Below, piece after piece: positions 7,091 through 13,957 of a stretch of 21,612 nucleotides of DNA. The notes below the pieces were generated by a model. The model made no database searches, was not told the origin of the DNA, and saw only the letters and a list, made by a program, of their open reading frames with translations. The stretch's first letter is position 1; each line of letters begins with the position of its first letter. The stretch lies in NCBI GenBank assembly GCA_003023165.1, contig PXSD01000124.1, forward strand, positions 16,309-37,920, read 5' to 3'. The DNA comes from Halobacteriales archaeon QS_9_67_15 (GTDB lineage: Archaea; Halobacteriota; Halobacteria; Halobacteriales; Haloarculaceae). The position numbers and the translations under genes were made by a program.

Positions 7091-8188
7091 ATGAGGGCAA
7101 TCGCAGTCGAGCGTGGTTCGGAGGGGCCGACAGTGATCGAGAGACCGCGGCCCGAACCGGCGGACGGTGAGGCGCTGTTGCGGACGTTGCGCGTCGGCGT
7201 CGACGGGACGGACCACGAGGTGATCGGCGGGTCGCACGGTGGGTTCCCCGAGGGTGAAGACCACATGGTGCTGGGGCACGAGGCCGTCGCGGTCGTCGAG
7301 GACCCCAACGGAACCGACCTGTCCGCGGGTGAGGTCGTCGTTCCGACGGTTCGACGACCCCCCGCGGCGGGCGCAAACGGGTACTTCGAGCGCGGCGAGC
7401 CCGACATGGCGCCCGACGGGGAGTACGTGGAGCGCGGGATCGTCGGCGACCACGGCTACATGGCGGAGTACTTCACGAGTCCGCCCGAGTACCTGGTGGC
7501 GTTCCCCGAGGACATGTGGGAGTTCGGATTCTTGACCGAGCCGGTGAGCATCTCCGAGAAGGCCTTCGAGCACGCGTACGCGTCGCGGTCCGCGTTCGAC
7601 TGGTCGCCCGAGTCCGCACTCGTGCTCGGGAACCGCTCGCTGGGGCTGATGACGCTCGCGATGCTGGAGTTCGGCGTCGACAGCGACCGGTCGTTCGCTG
7701 AGCACGACTTCGAGCGCACCTACTGCCTCGGCCGGCGGGAGCGACCCGACCCCACGGTCGACATCATCGAGGAAGTCGGTGCAACGTACGTCAACTCCAA
7801 CGAGACGCCGCTGGAGACGGTATCGGAGGACTTCGAGGCGATGGACTTCGTCTACGAGGCGACCGGCTACGCGCCACACGCATTCGAGACGGTCGAGGCG
7901 CTGGCACCCAACGGCGTCGGCGCGCTGCTCGGTATCCCGGACTCGTGGGAGTTCGAGGTCGACGGCGGGCGCGTCCACCACGAACTCGTTTTGCACAACA
8001 AGGCGCTCGTCGGGATAGTCAACTCCCACGTGGAACACTTCGAGGGAGCGATCGACACGCTGACCGAACTCCCCGAGTGGCTGCTGGACGACCTCGTCAC
8101 CACCGTCGCGACGCCGGAGGACGCGAAACCGGCCTTCGAGTACGGCCACGACCAGATCAAGGCGGTCGTGGAGTTCGACAGGCTGTGA
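7091..8188 (+). CDS. gdh: Glucose 1-dehydrogenase (zinc, NADP)
   Basis: A 365-residue medium-chain dehydrogenase closely resembling Haloferax mediterranei glucose dehydrogenase. It oxidises glucose to gluconolactone, the first step of the semi-phosphorylative Entner-Doudoroff pathway. The unusual halophilic zinc ligands are kept: Asp38 (VGVDGTDHEV), His63-Glu64 (LGHEAV) and Glu150 (FLTEPVS). The phosphate-binding GRRERP after the second Rossmann strand suits NADP. One oddity stands out: the nucleotide-binding GxGxxG reads G180-N-R-S-L-G185, with Arg182 where the H. mediterranei enzyme has Gly. A loop before YCLGRR is also several residues longer than I remember in H. mediterranei. The promoter has a candidate TrmB site. 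Identity is firm; full activity is less sure because of Arg182. Confidence 0.93.
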   Translation: MRAIAVERGSEGPTVIERPRPEPADGEALLRTLRVGVDGTDHEVIGGSHGGFPEGEDHMVLGHEAVAVVEDPNGTDLSAGEVVVPTVRRPPAAGANGYFERGEPDMAPDGEYVERGIVGDHGYMAEYFTSPPEYLVAFPEDMWEFGFLTEPVSISEKAFEHAYASRSAFDWSPESALVLGNRSLGLMTLAMLEFGVDSDRSFAEHDFERTYCLGRRERPDPTVDIIEEVGATYVNSNETPLETVSEDFEAMDFVYEATGYAPHAFETVEALAPNGVGALLGIPDSWEFEVDGGRVHHELVLHNKALVGIVNSHVEHFEGAIDTLTELPEWLLDDLVTTVATPEDAKPAFEYGHDQIKAVVEFDRL

Positions 8189-8238
8189 CCCGACGCCGTT
8201 TCGAGGGGCGACGCTGTCGGTCGGCCGAAGGGACAGAC

Positions 8239-8246
8239 TGATTTAG
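8239..8246 (+). promoter_or_regulatory. TATA box for the TrmB-family gene
   Basis: TGATTTAGCC is centred about 29 bases before ATG8272, predicting a leaderless transcript separate from gdh. Confidence 0.45.
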
Positions 8247-8271
8247 CCGGTGGCGAAATGGTCGAACCGAC

Positions 8272-9330
8272 ATGGCTGGTGACGAACTCCTCGACTCCCT
8301 CGAACGCGTCTCCGAGCGGTTCAACTTCGGGGAATACGAGGCGAAGGCGTACCTCACGATCCTCGAACACGGGCAGATGACCGCCTCGGAGATCTCTGAC
8401 TACACGGATATCCCGCAGCCGCGCGTCTACGACACGGTCCGGAGCCTCAGCGACGTCGGACTCGTCGAACTCCAGGAGTCCCGTCCGATGAAGGTGCTCG
8501 CGCTCGACCCCGAAGAGGCGTTCGACGACCTGCAGTCTTCGCTCGATACGCTCGTCGAAGGGCTCGAGGAGCAGTACACGAAGCCGGCACGCGGGACCGA
8601 AGCGGTCTCGCTCGTCAAATCGCGGCCGACGATCCTCCGCTACCTCTCGGAAGTGATCGACTCGGCCGAATACGAGCTGAGGCTGTCGCTGACGCCGGAG
8701 TTGCTCGACCGCTTCGAGGGGCAGCTCCGGAGCCAGCACGACGACGGCGTCGCGATCGAGGTCCTCCTGTCGCCCGCGGCGGCGGTCCCGGGGACGGACG
8801 AGTACGACTACGAGACGCTCGCCAACACGGTCAAGAAACGACGGGGCGTCACGACCCCGGTCGTCGCCGTAGCCGACGGTCGGTACTCGATCTACGCGAC
8901 CCGCGAGAGCCTCAAGGGCGACACCGACCGCTACGGCGTCATCTTCGACCGGTCTGAGCTCGGGTTCCTCGTCTCGGTGTTCATGAACACGGTCCTCTGG
9001 ACGACCGCCGAGACGGTCACCGAGGACGGCGAGCGACTGGACTTCCCCCGGCGCTACGGCACTATCAGGCGCGCCGTCGCCGACGTGGCGACGCTGGACG
9101 GCGACTTTTACGCCACGATCGAGGGGCGTGACGTCCTGACGGGCGAACAGGTCGTCGTCGAGGGGGCGGTCGTTGAAGCCAACCTCACACCGAGCCTCGA
9201 GGAGGCGTCGCTCGTAGTCGAGACCGACGATGGACGAGTCACGGTCGGTGGACAGGTCGCGGCGCTCGAAGACATCGAGTCGTTCGAGGTCCGGATCGGA
9301 CGCGGCTCCGCGCCGGATCCGGCTAGTTGA
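8272..9330 (+). CDS. trmB: TrmB-family sugar-sensing regulator
   Basis: A 352-residue transcription regulator. The N-terminal winged helix (about residues 15-80; YEAKAYLTILEHGQMTASEISDYTDIPQPRVYDTVRSL) is the standard TrmB DNA-binding domain. A short coiled linker with LDTLVEGLEEQY follows, then a phospholipase-D-like effector domain (SRPTILRYLSEVI onward). The C-terminal ~80 residues (DGDFYATIEGRDVLTGEQV, then a beta-rich tail) match the sugar-binding domain of TrmB. Length agrees with Halobacterium TrmB, which represses glycolytic and activates gluconeogenic genes when glucose is scarce. It sits 83 bases downstream of gdh, whose promoter has a near-consensus TrmB site. Haloarchaea often have several TrmB-like paralogues, so orthology to the characterised protein is probable rather than certain. 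Confidence 0.8.
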   Translation: MAGDELLDSLERVSERFNFGEYEAKAYLTILEHGQMTASEISDYTDIPQPRVYDTVRSLSDVGLVELQESRPMKVLALDPEEAFDDLQSSLDTLVEGLEEQYTKPARGTEAVSLVKSRPTILRYLSEVIDSAEYELRLSLTPELLDRFEGQLRSQHDDGVAIEVLLSPAAAVPGTDEYDYETLANTVKKRRGVTTPVVAVADGRYSIYATRESLKGDTDRYGVIFDRSELGFLVSVFMNTVLWTTAETVTEDGERLDFPRRYGTIRRAVADVATLDGDFYATIEGRDVLTGEQVVVEGAVVEANLTPSLEEASLVVETDDGRVTVGGQVAALEDIESFEVRIGRGSAPDPAS

Positions 9331-9614
9331 CCGGGCCCGGCGCGGCGTCGCGAACTGTCAGAGGCGGTGACAGGCGGTTGCCAGGTGGGCCGCTCTCCCC
9401 CCACGGTAGAGTGGCCAGCAGGGACCCTGCATCCCCCATCGCGCCGCAGTGTATCATCTGTCCCCGGAGAGTATAAATCTTGAACTATTCGAGCCAATGA
9501 AAATCCAGCGACGGTCATACCTTCCACAAGAACGAAGTGATTCCAATACATATGGAATCCGATAATGGCTGAGAGCGAGAGACGACTTCGAGGCCCGGCG
9601 GGAGGGAGTCGTCC
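9331..9614. other. Intergenic region before the FilR1-like gene
   Basis: About 285 bases without a supportable gene. The first 140 bases are GC-rich and featureless. From 9461 the region becomes AT-rich: a good TATA (GAGTATAAATC, 9470-9480), a 22-codon ORF (9497-9565) that I do not accept as a gene, and a palindrome at 9539-9559. The stronger TATA lies about 140 bases before GTG9615, so it would give a long leader or serve an unseen small RNA. Confidence 0.5.
9539..9559 (+). promoter_or_regulatory. Palindromic operator candidate before the FilR1-like gene
   Basis: GATTCC-N9-GGAATC is a perfect 6-bp inverted repeat. Its spacer, AATACATAT, is TATA-like and lies about 65 bases before GTG9615. 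The arrangement fits a dimeric regulator covering its own promoter. It stands out as AT-rich in a GC-rich setting. Confidence 0.35.
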
Positions 9615-10397
9615 GTGAGCACGAAGTCGGTCGTCGGGTACGTCCTGAGTTCGTCCGTTCGGTCCGACGTGCTGACGGCGGCCGTCGCCGAGCCACGGTC
9701 GATCGACGGGCTCATCGAGTCGATCGACGCGAGCGAGTCGGCCGTCTACAACGCCGTGGCCGACCTGGAGCGTCGGGGGCTGGTCAGGAAGGTCGACGAC
9801 GAGTGGGACGCCACCGGCAGCGGGCAGCTCGTCTCGGACCTGCTGGAACAGCAGGGGAACCTCTGTCAGTTGCTCGCCGACGACTACTGGCGGGACCACG
9901 ACGTCTCGTCGCTCCCCCGGCGGTTCCGGCTCCGCCTGACGGAACTGGCGGACGCCGAGGTGTTCCGCGCGAGCGACACCGACCCCCACGCCGTCGTTCG
10001 GGAAGTCTGTAACCGCGTCGAGCGGGCCGGGTCGAACGTCGACATCATCACCCCGATCTATCAGGCCGAGTACGAAGACGTGATGCCCGATGCAAGCGAC
10101 GCCAGCCTCGTCGTCGACACGACGGTCGCGCACGAGGCCCTCGACCGAGTGGACTCTCTGGAGTCAGTCCGCCGGTGGGAGGAGACGAGCGTGCGAGTCC
10201 TCGACATCGACATCGGCGTCGGCGTCACCGAAAACGAAGTCATGCTCTCGCTCCCGACCATCGACGGCCAGTACGACTCGCGGACGGAAGTCTTCGCGTC
10301 GGACGAACGAGCGATCGCCTGGGGCCGCGACCTCTACGAGTACTACTGGAACCGCGCGACCCCCAACGAGCAGCTCATCGCCGAGTACTTCGGATGA
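9615..10397 (+). CDS. FilR1-like helix-turn-helix regulator
   Basis: A 260-residue putative transcription regulator. The N-terminal winged helix (about residues 10-65) contains SIDGLIESIDASESAVYNAVADLERRGLVRKVDDEW. From about residue 85 comes a domain resembling the FilR1 (methanogenesis regulator) middle domain found in many haloarchaeal regulators, with VEVF-like strands, DADIITPIY-like segments (here NVDIITPIYQAEY) and a C-terminal ALDLYEYY-like helix (WGRDLYEYYW). The start is GTG9615: GGAGGGAG at about 9600-9607 is a good Shine-Dalgarno sequence, and no in-frame upstream ATG avoids a stop. A palindrome lies in its promoter. The ligand and targets are unknown. It sits directly before the metal-motif region, so it could act there or only on itself. 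Confidence 0.75.
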   Translation: MSTKSVVGYVLSSSVRSDVLTAAVAEPRSIDGLIESIDASESAVYNAVADLERRGLVRKVDDEWDATGSGQLVSDLLEQQGNLCQLLADDYWRDHDVSSLPRRFRLRLTELADAEVFRASDTDPHAVVREVCNRVERAGSNVDIITPIYQAEYEDVMPDASDASLVVDTTVAHEALDRVDSLESVRRWEETSVRVLDIDIGVGVTENEVMLSLPTIDGQYDSRTEVFASDERAIAWGRDLYEYYWNRATPNEQLIAEYFG

Positions 10398-10442
10398 GGG
10401 CGACGCGGACACGGCCGCGAAGCTGTGACGAGTCGAGAATGT

Positions 10443-10458
10443 TTTTGGCGAACCTAAA
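10443..10458 (+). promoter_or_regulatory. DtxR/IdeR-like operator at the GT2 promoter (site 1)
   Basis: TTTTGG-CGAA-CCTAAA matches TTTAGG-N4-CCTAAA with one mismatch and lies inside a longer near-palindrome of T5 and A5 runs (10442-10460). The CCTAAAAA part is the probable TATA element, about 30 bases before the predicted start of transcription near 10483 and 35 before ATG10492. A bound repressor would cover the TATA box. Confidence 0.5.
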
Positions 10459-10491
10459 AACTCAAGTGTGTCGCGTCGAGAGAGGCGAGCA

Positions 10492-11307
10492 ATGAGTCGA
10501 CTGCAGCGCGACGAGGCGGCCGGTCCGACCGGCGACGGTGCCGAGACGGACCCTCTGACGGAAGTATCGGAGTCAGAGACGACCGGGGACGAATTCACGT
10601 TCGACGACGTGACTGTCGTGATGGGCACGTACAACGAGGAGGCCGCCATCGCGACGGTGCTGGAGGACATCGAGCGAGTGACCGACTGGAAGGCGAACGT
10701 CGTCTGTGTCGACGGGTCCGACGACGGGACGCCGGAGGTAGCGCGGGAACACGGCGTCCGCGTCATCGAGCAGGAACCACAGGGGTACGGTGTCGCGGTC
10801 CGCGAGGCAGTGCTCGCGGCCGACCGCCCGGTCGTCGTCACGACCGACTGCGACGACACCTATCCGATGGAGGCGCTGCCGGAGTTCCTCGCGGCCATCA
10901 ACGACGGTGCCGACGTGGTCAGCGGCGACCGTATCACGCCCGGCGCCGGCGCAATGCCCACGCTCAACCGACAGGGCAACCGCGCCTTCGCGCTCCTCGC
11001 GAGCCTCCTGATGGGTCGTCGCGTCCACGACACGACCACGGGGATGCGCGCCTATCGCCGCGAGGTCGTCCAGGACATCACGTGGACGGAGAACACTGGC
11101 CTGTCGGCGGAACTCCTCATCCGTCCGCTCATGCGGGGCTACGAGGTCGACGAGCGCCCGATCGACTACGACGAGCGGAAAGGCGAGACGAAACTCGACC
11201 CCTTCTCGGGCGGCGCCGCCATCGCCAGACTGTCTGTCACCCGTACGGCTCGCGCCGGCTCACCCGTACGGCTCGCGCCGACTCACACGTCCGGACCGCG
11301 CCGGTAG
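10492..11307 (+). CDS. GT2 glycosyltransferase (polyprenyl-P-sugar synthase-like)
   Basis: A 271-residue cytoplasmic-face glycosyltransferase of the dolichyl-phosphate mannose synthase type, which should move a sugar from a nucleotide donor to dolichyl phosphate. After ~38 acidic residues comes the GT-A core: VVMGTYNEEAAI, VVCVDGSDDGTPEVA, the metal-binding TTDCDDTYPMEALPEF, VSGDR and the acceptor-side TTTGMRAYRRE. It ends with NTGLSAELLIRPLMRGYEV and KLDPFSGGAAIAR. There are no membrane segments, so it is of the soluble Dpm1 form. I chose ATG10492 over GTG10468 because the promoter places transcription start near 10483. The last ~20 residues come from a 23-bp tandem repeat and are unlike other family members. 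It is convergent with the gene at 11283, overlapping it by 25 bases. Confidence 0.82.
   Translation: MSRLQRDEAAGPTGDGAETDPLTEVSESETTGDEFTFDDVTVVMGTYNEEAAIATVLEDIERVTDWKANVVCVDGSDDGTPEVAREHGVRVIEQEPQGYGVAVREAVLAADRPVVVTTDCDDTYPMEALPEFLAAINDGADVVSGDRITPGAGAMPTLNRQGNRAFALLASLLMGRRVHDTTTGMRAYRREVVQDITWTENTGLSAELLIRPLMRGYEVDERPIDYDERKGETKLDPFSGGAAIARLSVTRTARAGSPVRLAPTHTSGPRR
11237..11305. repeat. Three tandem 23-bp units at overlapping gene ends
   Basis: Units at 11237-11259, 11260-11282 and 11283-11305. Units 1 and 2 match at 22 of 23 positions; unit 3 matches unit 1 at 18 of 23. Unit 3 encodes the last seven codons and stop of the minus-strand gene at 11283. The same DNA, read on the plus strand, supplies the C-terminus and stop region of the GT2 gene. 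Because 23 is not a multiple of three, each added unit shifts the GT2 frame. Confidence 0.8.
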
Positions 11308-11882
11308 CTCTCGATGCCGCCGGGATGGCCCTGCGGGTTCTCCAGCCCGACCAGTTCGCCGCCCGTCGGCGAGGTGTACAGCGCGAACAGCAGCTCGTTG
11401 ACGACGTAGTAGCGGACGCGCTCGACGTCCGTCCCGTCGGGGTCCGGGTCCGCCTCGCGAACGCCCAGTCGGTCCAGTGCGTCCTCGCGCTCCGCCTCAT
11501 CGAGCCCCGCAAACTCGTCGTCGAACCAGGAGTTAGTCCACTCGTCGAGATACGCGACGGCCGCTGCGATCCCGGCCGCGTGGTCGGGCTGTTCGCCCGC
11601 TCGGCCGCGGACGAACTCGGAGACGAACGGCTCGATCCCCCCGACCTCGCTCGGGTAGAGCACCTCCGCGGCGGCGACCAGGGTTTCGACGTCGTCCCCG
11701 TCAACCGGTCCCGACAGTGGTCGGTTCGTCTCCGTCCCCTCGATTCCGTCTCCGTCGTCGCGGTCGTCGCCGTCACCGTCGCTCGCGGCGAGCGCGAGTG
11801 CGCCGCCGCCGGCGACGCCCGCTGCCGCGAGGGCTGCCAGTGCGTCCCTGCGCGAGAGTTCGGTCGAGTCAGTTTCGGTCAT
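11283..11882 (-). CDS. Tat-exported gluconate 2-dehydrogenase subunit 3-like protein
   Basis: A 199-residue protein with a twin-arginine signal: S10-R-R-D-A-L followed by a hydrophobic Ala/Gly stretch (residues 14-32), then an acidic linker. The mature part (LVAAAEVLYPSEVGGIEPFVSEFV, VAYLDEWTN, and near the end FALYTSPTGGELVGLENPQGHPGG) fits the gluconate 2-dehydrogenase subunit 3 family. These small subunits normally partner a GMC-type flavoprotein outside the cytoplasmic membrane. No GMC partner or cytochrome subunit is in the window, so this copy is an orphan here. Its ATG overlaps the end of the upstream GT-C gene by 14 bases, showing the two are co-translated as the last members of the iron-transport operon. 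Its role there is unknown. Confidence 0.78.
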   Translation of the reverse strand: MTETDSTELSRRDALAALAAAGVAGGGALALAASDGDGDDRDDGDGIEGTETNRPLSGPVDGDDVETLVAAAEVLYPSEVGGIEPFVSEFVRGRAGEQPDHAAGIAAAVAYLDEWTNSWFDDEFAGLDEAEREDALDRLGVREADPDPDGTDVERVRYYVVNELLFALYTSPTGGELVGLENPQGHPGGIESYRRGPDV

Positions 11883-13956
11883 CGGTGGAGTGTGAGTCGG
11901 TCTCGGGCGCGGTCACGTTCGTCTCGACGAAGACGCCGTCGGGGGCGGTCTCCGGGACGTAGGCCGCGGCACCGCCGCACGTGCGGACACCGCGACACAC
12001 CTCGATGCGCGGCGTCATCGCACGGACCCGTCCCGCCGACGCGTCGACGGGCACCTCGAAGCGGTAGGTGAAGCTCCCGCCGGGGCCGTAGTCGACGAAG
12101 ACACTCAACTGCACCGTCTCGCGGCCCGCGACGGACAGCGTCTCGTTCGACTGCGCCGCGAGTCCGGAGACGCGGGCGCGCTCGTCGCTCAGGTGGAGGG
12201 CGAACGCGAGCGACTCCGACTCACCGCTCGCGGTGTAGTAGGCGCTCTCTTCACCGCTTCCGAGTCGGACCGTGATCCCGTCGGCGCCGGAGGGGACACC
12301 GACGGTCGTGTTCAGCCGGACGCTCGGTCCGAACGCGTCCTCGACGCGCTGGAGGCGCGTGGCCCGCGGCGAGCCGTCGAACGGCGCCCACTGGCCCCGG
12401 TAGACGTACCGGTAGCGCGTCCGGTTCGGGAAGGCGTCGGCCGTCTCGAACGGCCGGTCGTCGACGGCGTAGACCGCTCGGCCGTCGAAGCCGGGGTCGT
12501 TCCTGAGCGCCTGGAAGGGGTGGTTGAGCCAGTCGCCGTAGGGGTCGGGCAGGAAGACCAGCGAGCGCTCCGGCGGCTCGTCCGCGAACGGCTCGTACGC
12601 CGTCCCGTAGCTCTCGGTCGCGGTCGCGCTCCGGTCCATCCGACTCTGGAGGTCGTCCGCAGTGACGACTCCGGCGACGCCGGCAGTCAGGAGCAACACT
12701 GCGACGAAGGCGGCGGTCGGCGCTCGCGTGCCGAACTCCGACCGGTTCGCCGCGCCGGTTCGCGCGACCGAGGCGAGCGCGACCACGCCGACGGCCGCGA
12801 ACGTCGCCGTCGGGAGCAGCAGGTCGAAGTGGTAGTACGGTCCCAGGACGGCGACCAGTCCGTCGCCGGTCCGGTCGAGGTCGCCGAGGACGTTGAAGTT
12901 GCCCCAGAAGTAGACGTTCCCCGCCGAGACGGTGAGAGAGACGCCGGCGACCGCGGCCTGTCGCGCGGAGAGTCCCCGCCGGACTGCGACTGCGAGTCCG
13001 CCGGCCGCCAGCGCCGCGCCGACCGGTCCGCCGGCGATCCACTCGGTGACGAAGAGGGTGAGCACCCGTCTGTTCGCACGGGTCGCGAGGTCGAGCGTGT
13101 ATTCGACCTCGTGGTCGAGGATTCGTCGCTCTCCGAAGCCGAGCCCGTCGAGGGGCGCGAACGCCTCGTACGGGAAGAGCAGGGGCGACCCGGTCATCGC
13201 CGCGTTGTACGCCAACGTCGCGCCCACACCGGCGAGTCCGAGACCGGCGACCGTCGCCTGCCGCGACAGCACCGCCCGGTGGTCGCTCCGGAGCGTCTCG
13301 CGCACGCCGTCGTCGAGCGCCACACGCGGGACCGCCCGGAGCGTCCACAGCGCGTGGACGACGAACGGCGCGGCGAAGAGAACCGCCGTATACGGCCGCG
13401 AAAAGAAGGCGAGGCCGACCGCGCCGCCGGCACCTGCGGCCCGGCGTCGGTCACCGGTCCGGTCTGCGCGGAGATAGCAGTAGGCGAAGGTCAGATTCAG
13501 TAGCGTCGTCGGCGCGTAGGGGAGAAACACCGCCGAGTTGAGGAGGAACAGCGGCGAGGCGAGGAGGAAGCCGGCGGCGACGAGCGCCGTCTTTCGGTCG
13601 AACACCTCGCGGACGACGCCCGCGACGAGGGCGAGGTTGCCTGCCGCGACCACTGGGAGCGCGAGCCGGTAGCCGCCGGCCAGTTTCCCGAGCGCGAACA
13701 TCGCTGCCGGGACGGGACTGTACTTCGGGTACAGGCGGTCGCCGTCTTCGACGAAGAACCACGGGCGGAAGACCTCCTCGACGGGCGGCGACAGCGAGAG
13801 CTGTCCTTCGAGCAGCATCGCCGCTTGCTGGAGATAGACGCCCTCGTCGTGATTGAGCGAGTGGTACGGGAACAGCCGCGTCGCGAGGAGCCAGACGGCG
13901 AGCGCGCCGAGGACGGCGACCACGGCCGTTCCGATGGCGGCGGTCCGGCGTCGCAT
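11869..13956 (-). CDS. GT-C membrane glycosyltransferase (ArnT/PMT-like)
   Basis: A 695-residue multi-pass membrane protein. TM1 (about residues 6-28) is followed by an outside loop with H36-D-E-G39, the acidic motif typical of GT-C enzymes that use polyprenyl-phosphate sugars. About ten further hydrophobic segments reach to about residue 440. The remaining ~250 residues, after MDRSATATESYG, form a soluble outside domain with RSLVFLPDPYGDWLNHPF, strand-rich repeats and a Cys pair (CRGVRTCGG) that may form a disulfide. I chose ATG13956: the reading frame is open 62 codons further, but those codons overlap the ATPase gene and encode low-complexity Ser/Thr. It starts one base after the ATPase stop. 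The donor could be the lipid sugar made by the GT2 enzyme at 10492; the acceptor is unknown. Confidence 0.78.
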   Translation of the reverse strand: MRRRTAAIGTAVVAVLGALAVWLLATRLFPYHSLNHDEGVYLQQAAMLLEGQLSLSPPVEEVFRPWFFVEDGDRLYPKYSPVPAAMFALGKLAGGYRLALPVVAAGNLALVAGVVREVFDRKTALVAAGFLLASPLFLLNSAVFLPYAPTTLLNLTFAYCYLRADRTGDRRRAAGAGGAVGLAFFSRPYTAVLFAAPFVVHALWTLRAVPRVALDDGVRETLRSDHRAVLSRQATVAGLGLAGVGATLAYNAAMTGSPLLFPYEAFAPLDGLGFGERRILDHEVEYTLDLATRANRRVLTLFVTEWIAGGPVGAALAAGGLAVAVRRGLSARQAAVAGVSLTVSAGNVYFWGNFNVLGDLDRTGDGLVAVLGPYYHFDLLLPTATFAAVGVVALASVARTGAANRSEFGTRAPTAAFVAVLLLTAGVAGVVTADDLQSRMDRSATATESYGTAYEPFADEPPERSLVFLPDPYGDWLNHPFQALRNDPGFDGRAVYAVDDRPFETADAFPNRTRYRYVYRGQWAPFDGSPRATRLQRVEDAFGPSVRLNTTVGVPSGADGITVRLGSGEESAYYTASGESESLAFALHLSDERARVSGLAAQSNETLSVAGRETVQLSVFVDYGPGGSFTYRFEVPVDASAGRVRAMTPRIEVCRGVRTCGGAAAYVPETAPDGVFVETNVTAPETDSHSTDDRN

Positions 13957-13957
13957 C

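Noticed and set aside
9497..9565. 22-codon ORF after the TATA box at 9470
   Set aside because: Well spaced from the TATA but with no conserved feature and no overlap with the next start, so chance is likely.
10468..10491. Upstream GTG start for the GT2 gene
   Set aside because: It lies before the predicted transcription start, and the added residues are not part of the conserved domain.
12193..13503. Plus-strand 436-codon open frame opposite the GT-C gene
   Set aside because: Arg-rich, motif-free antisense of a real membrane protein.
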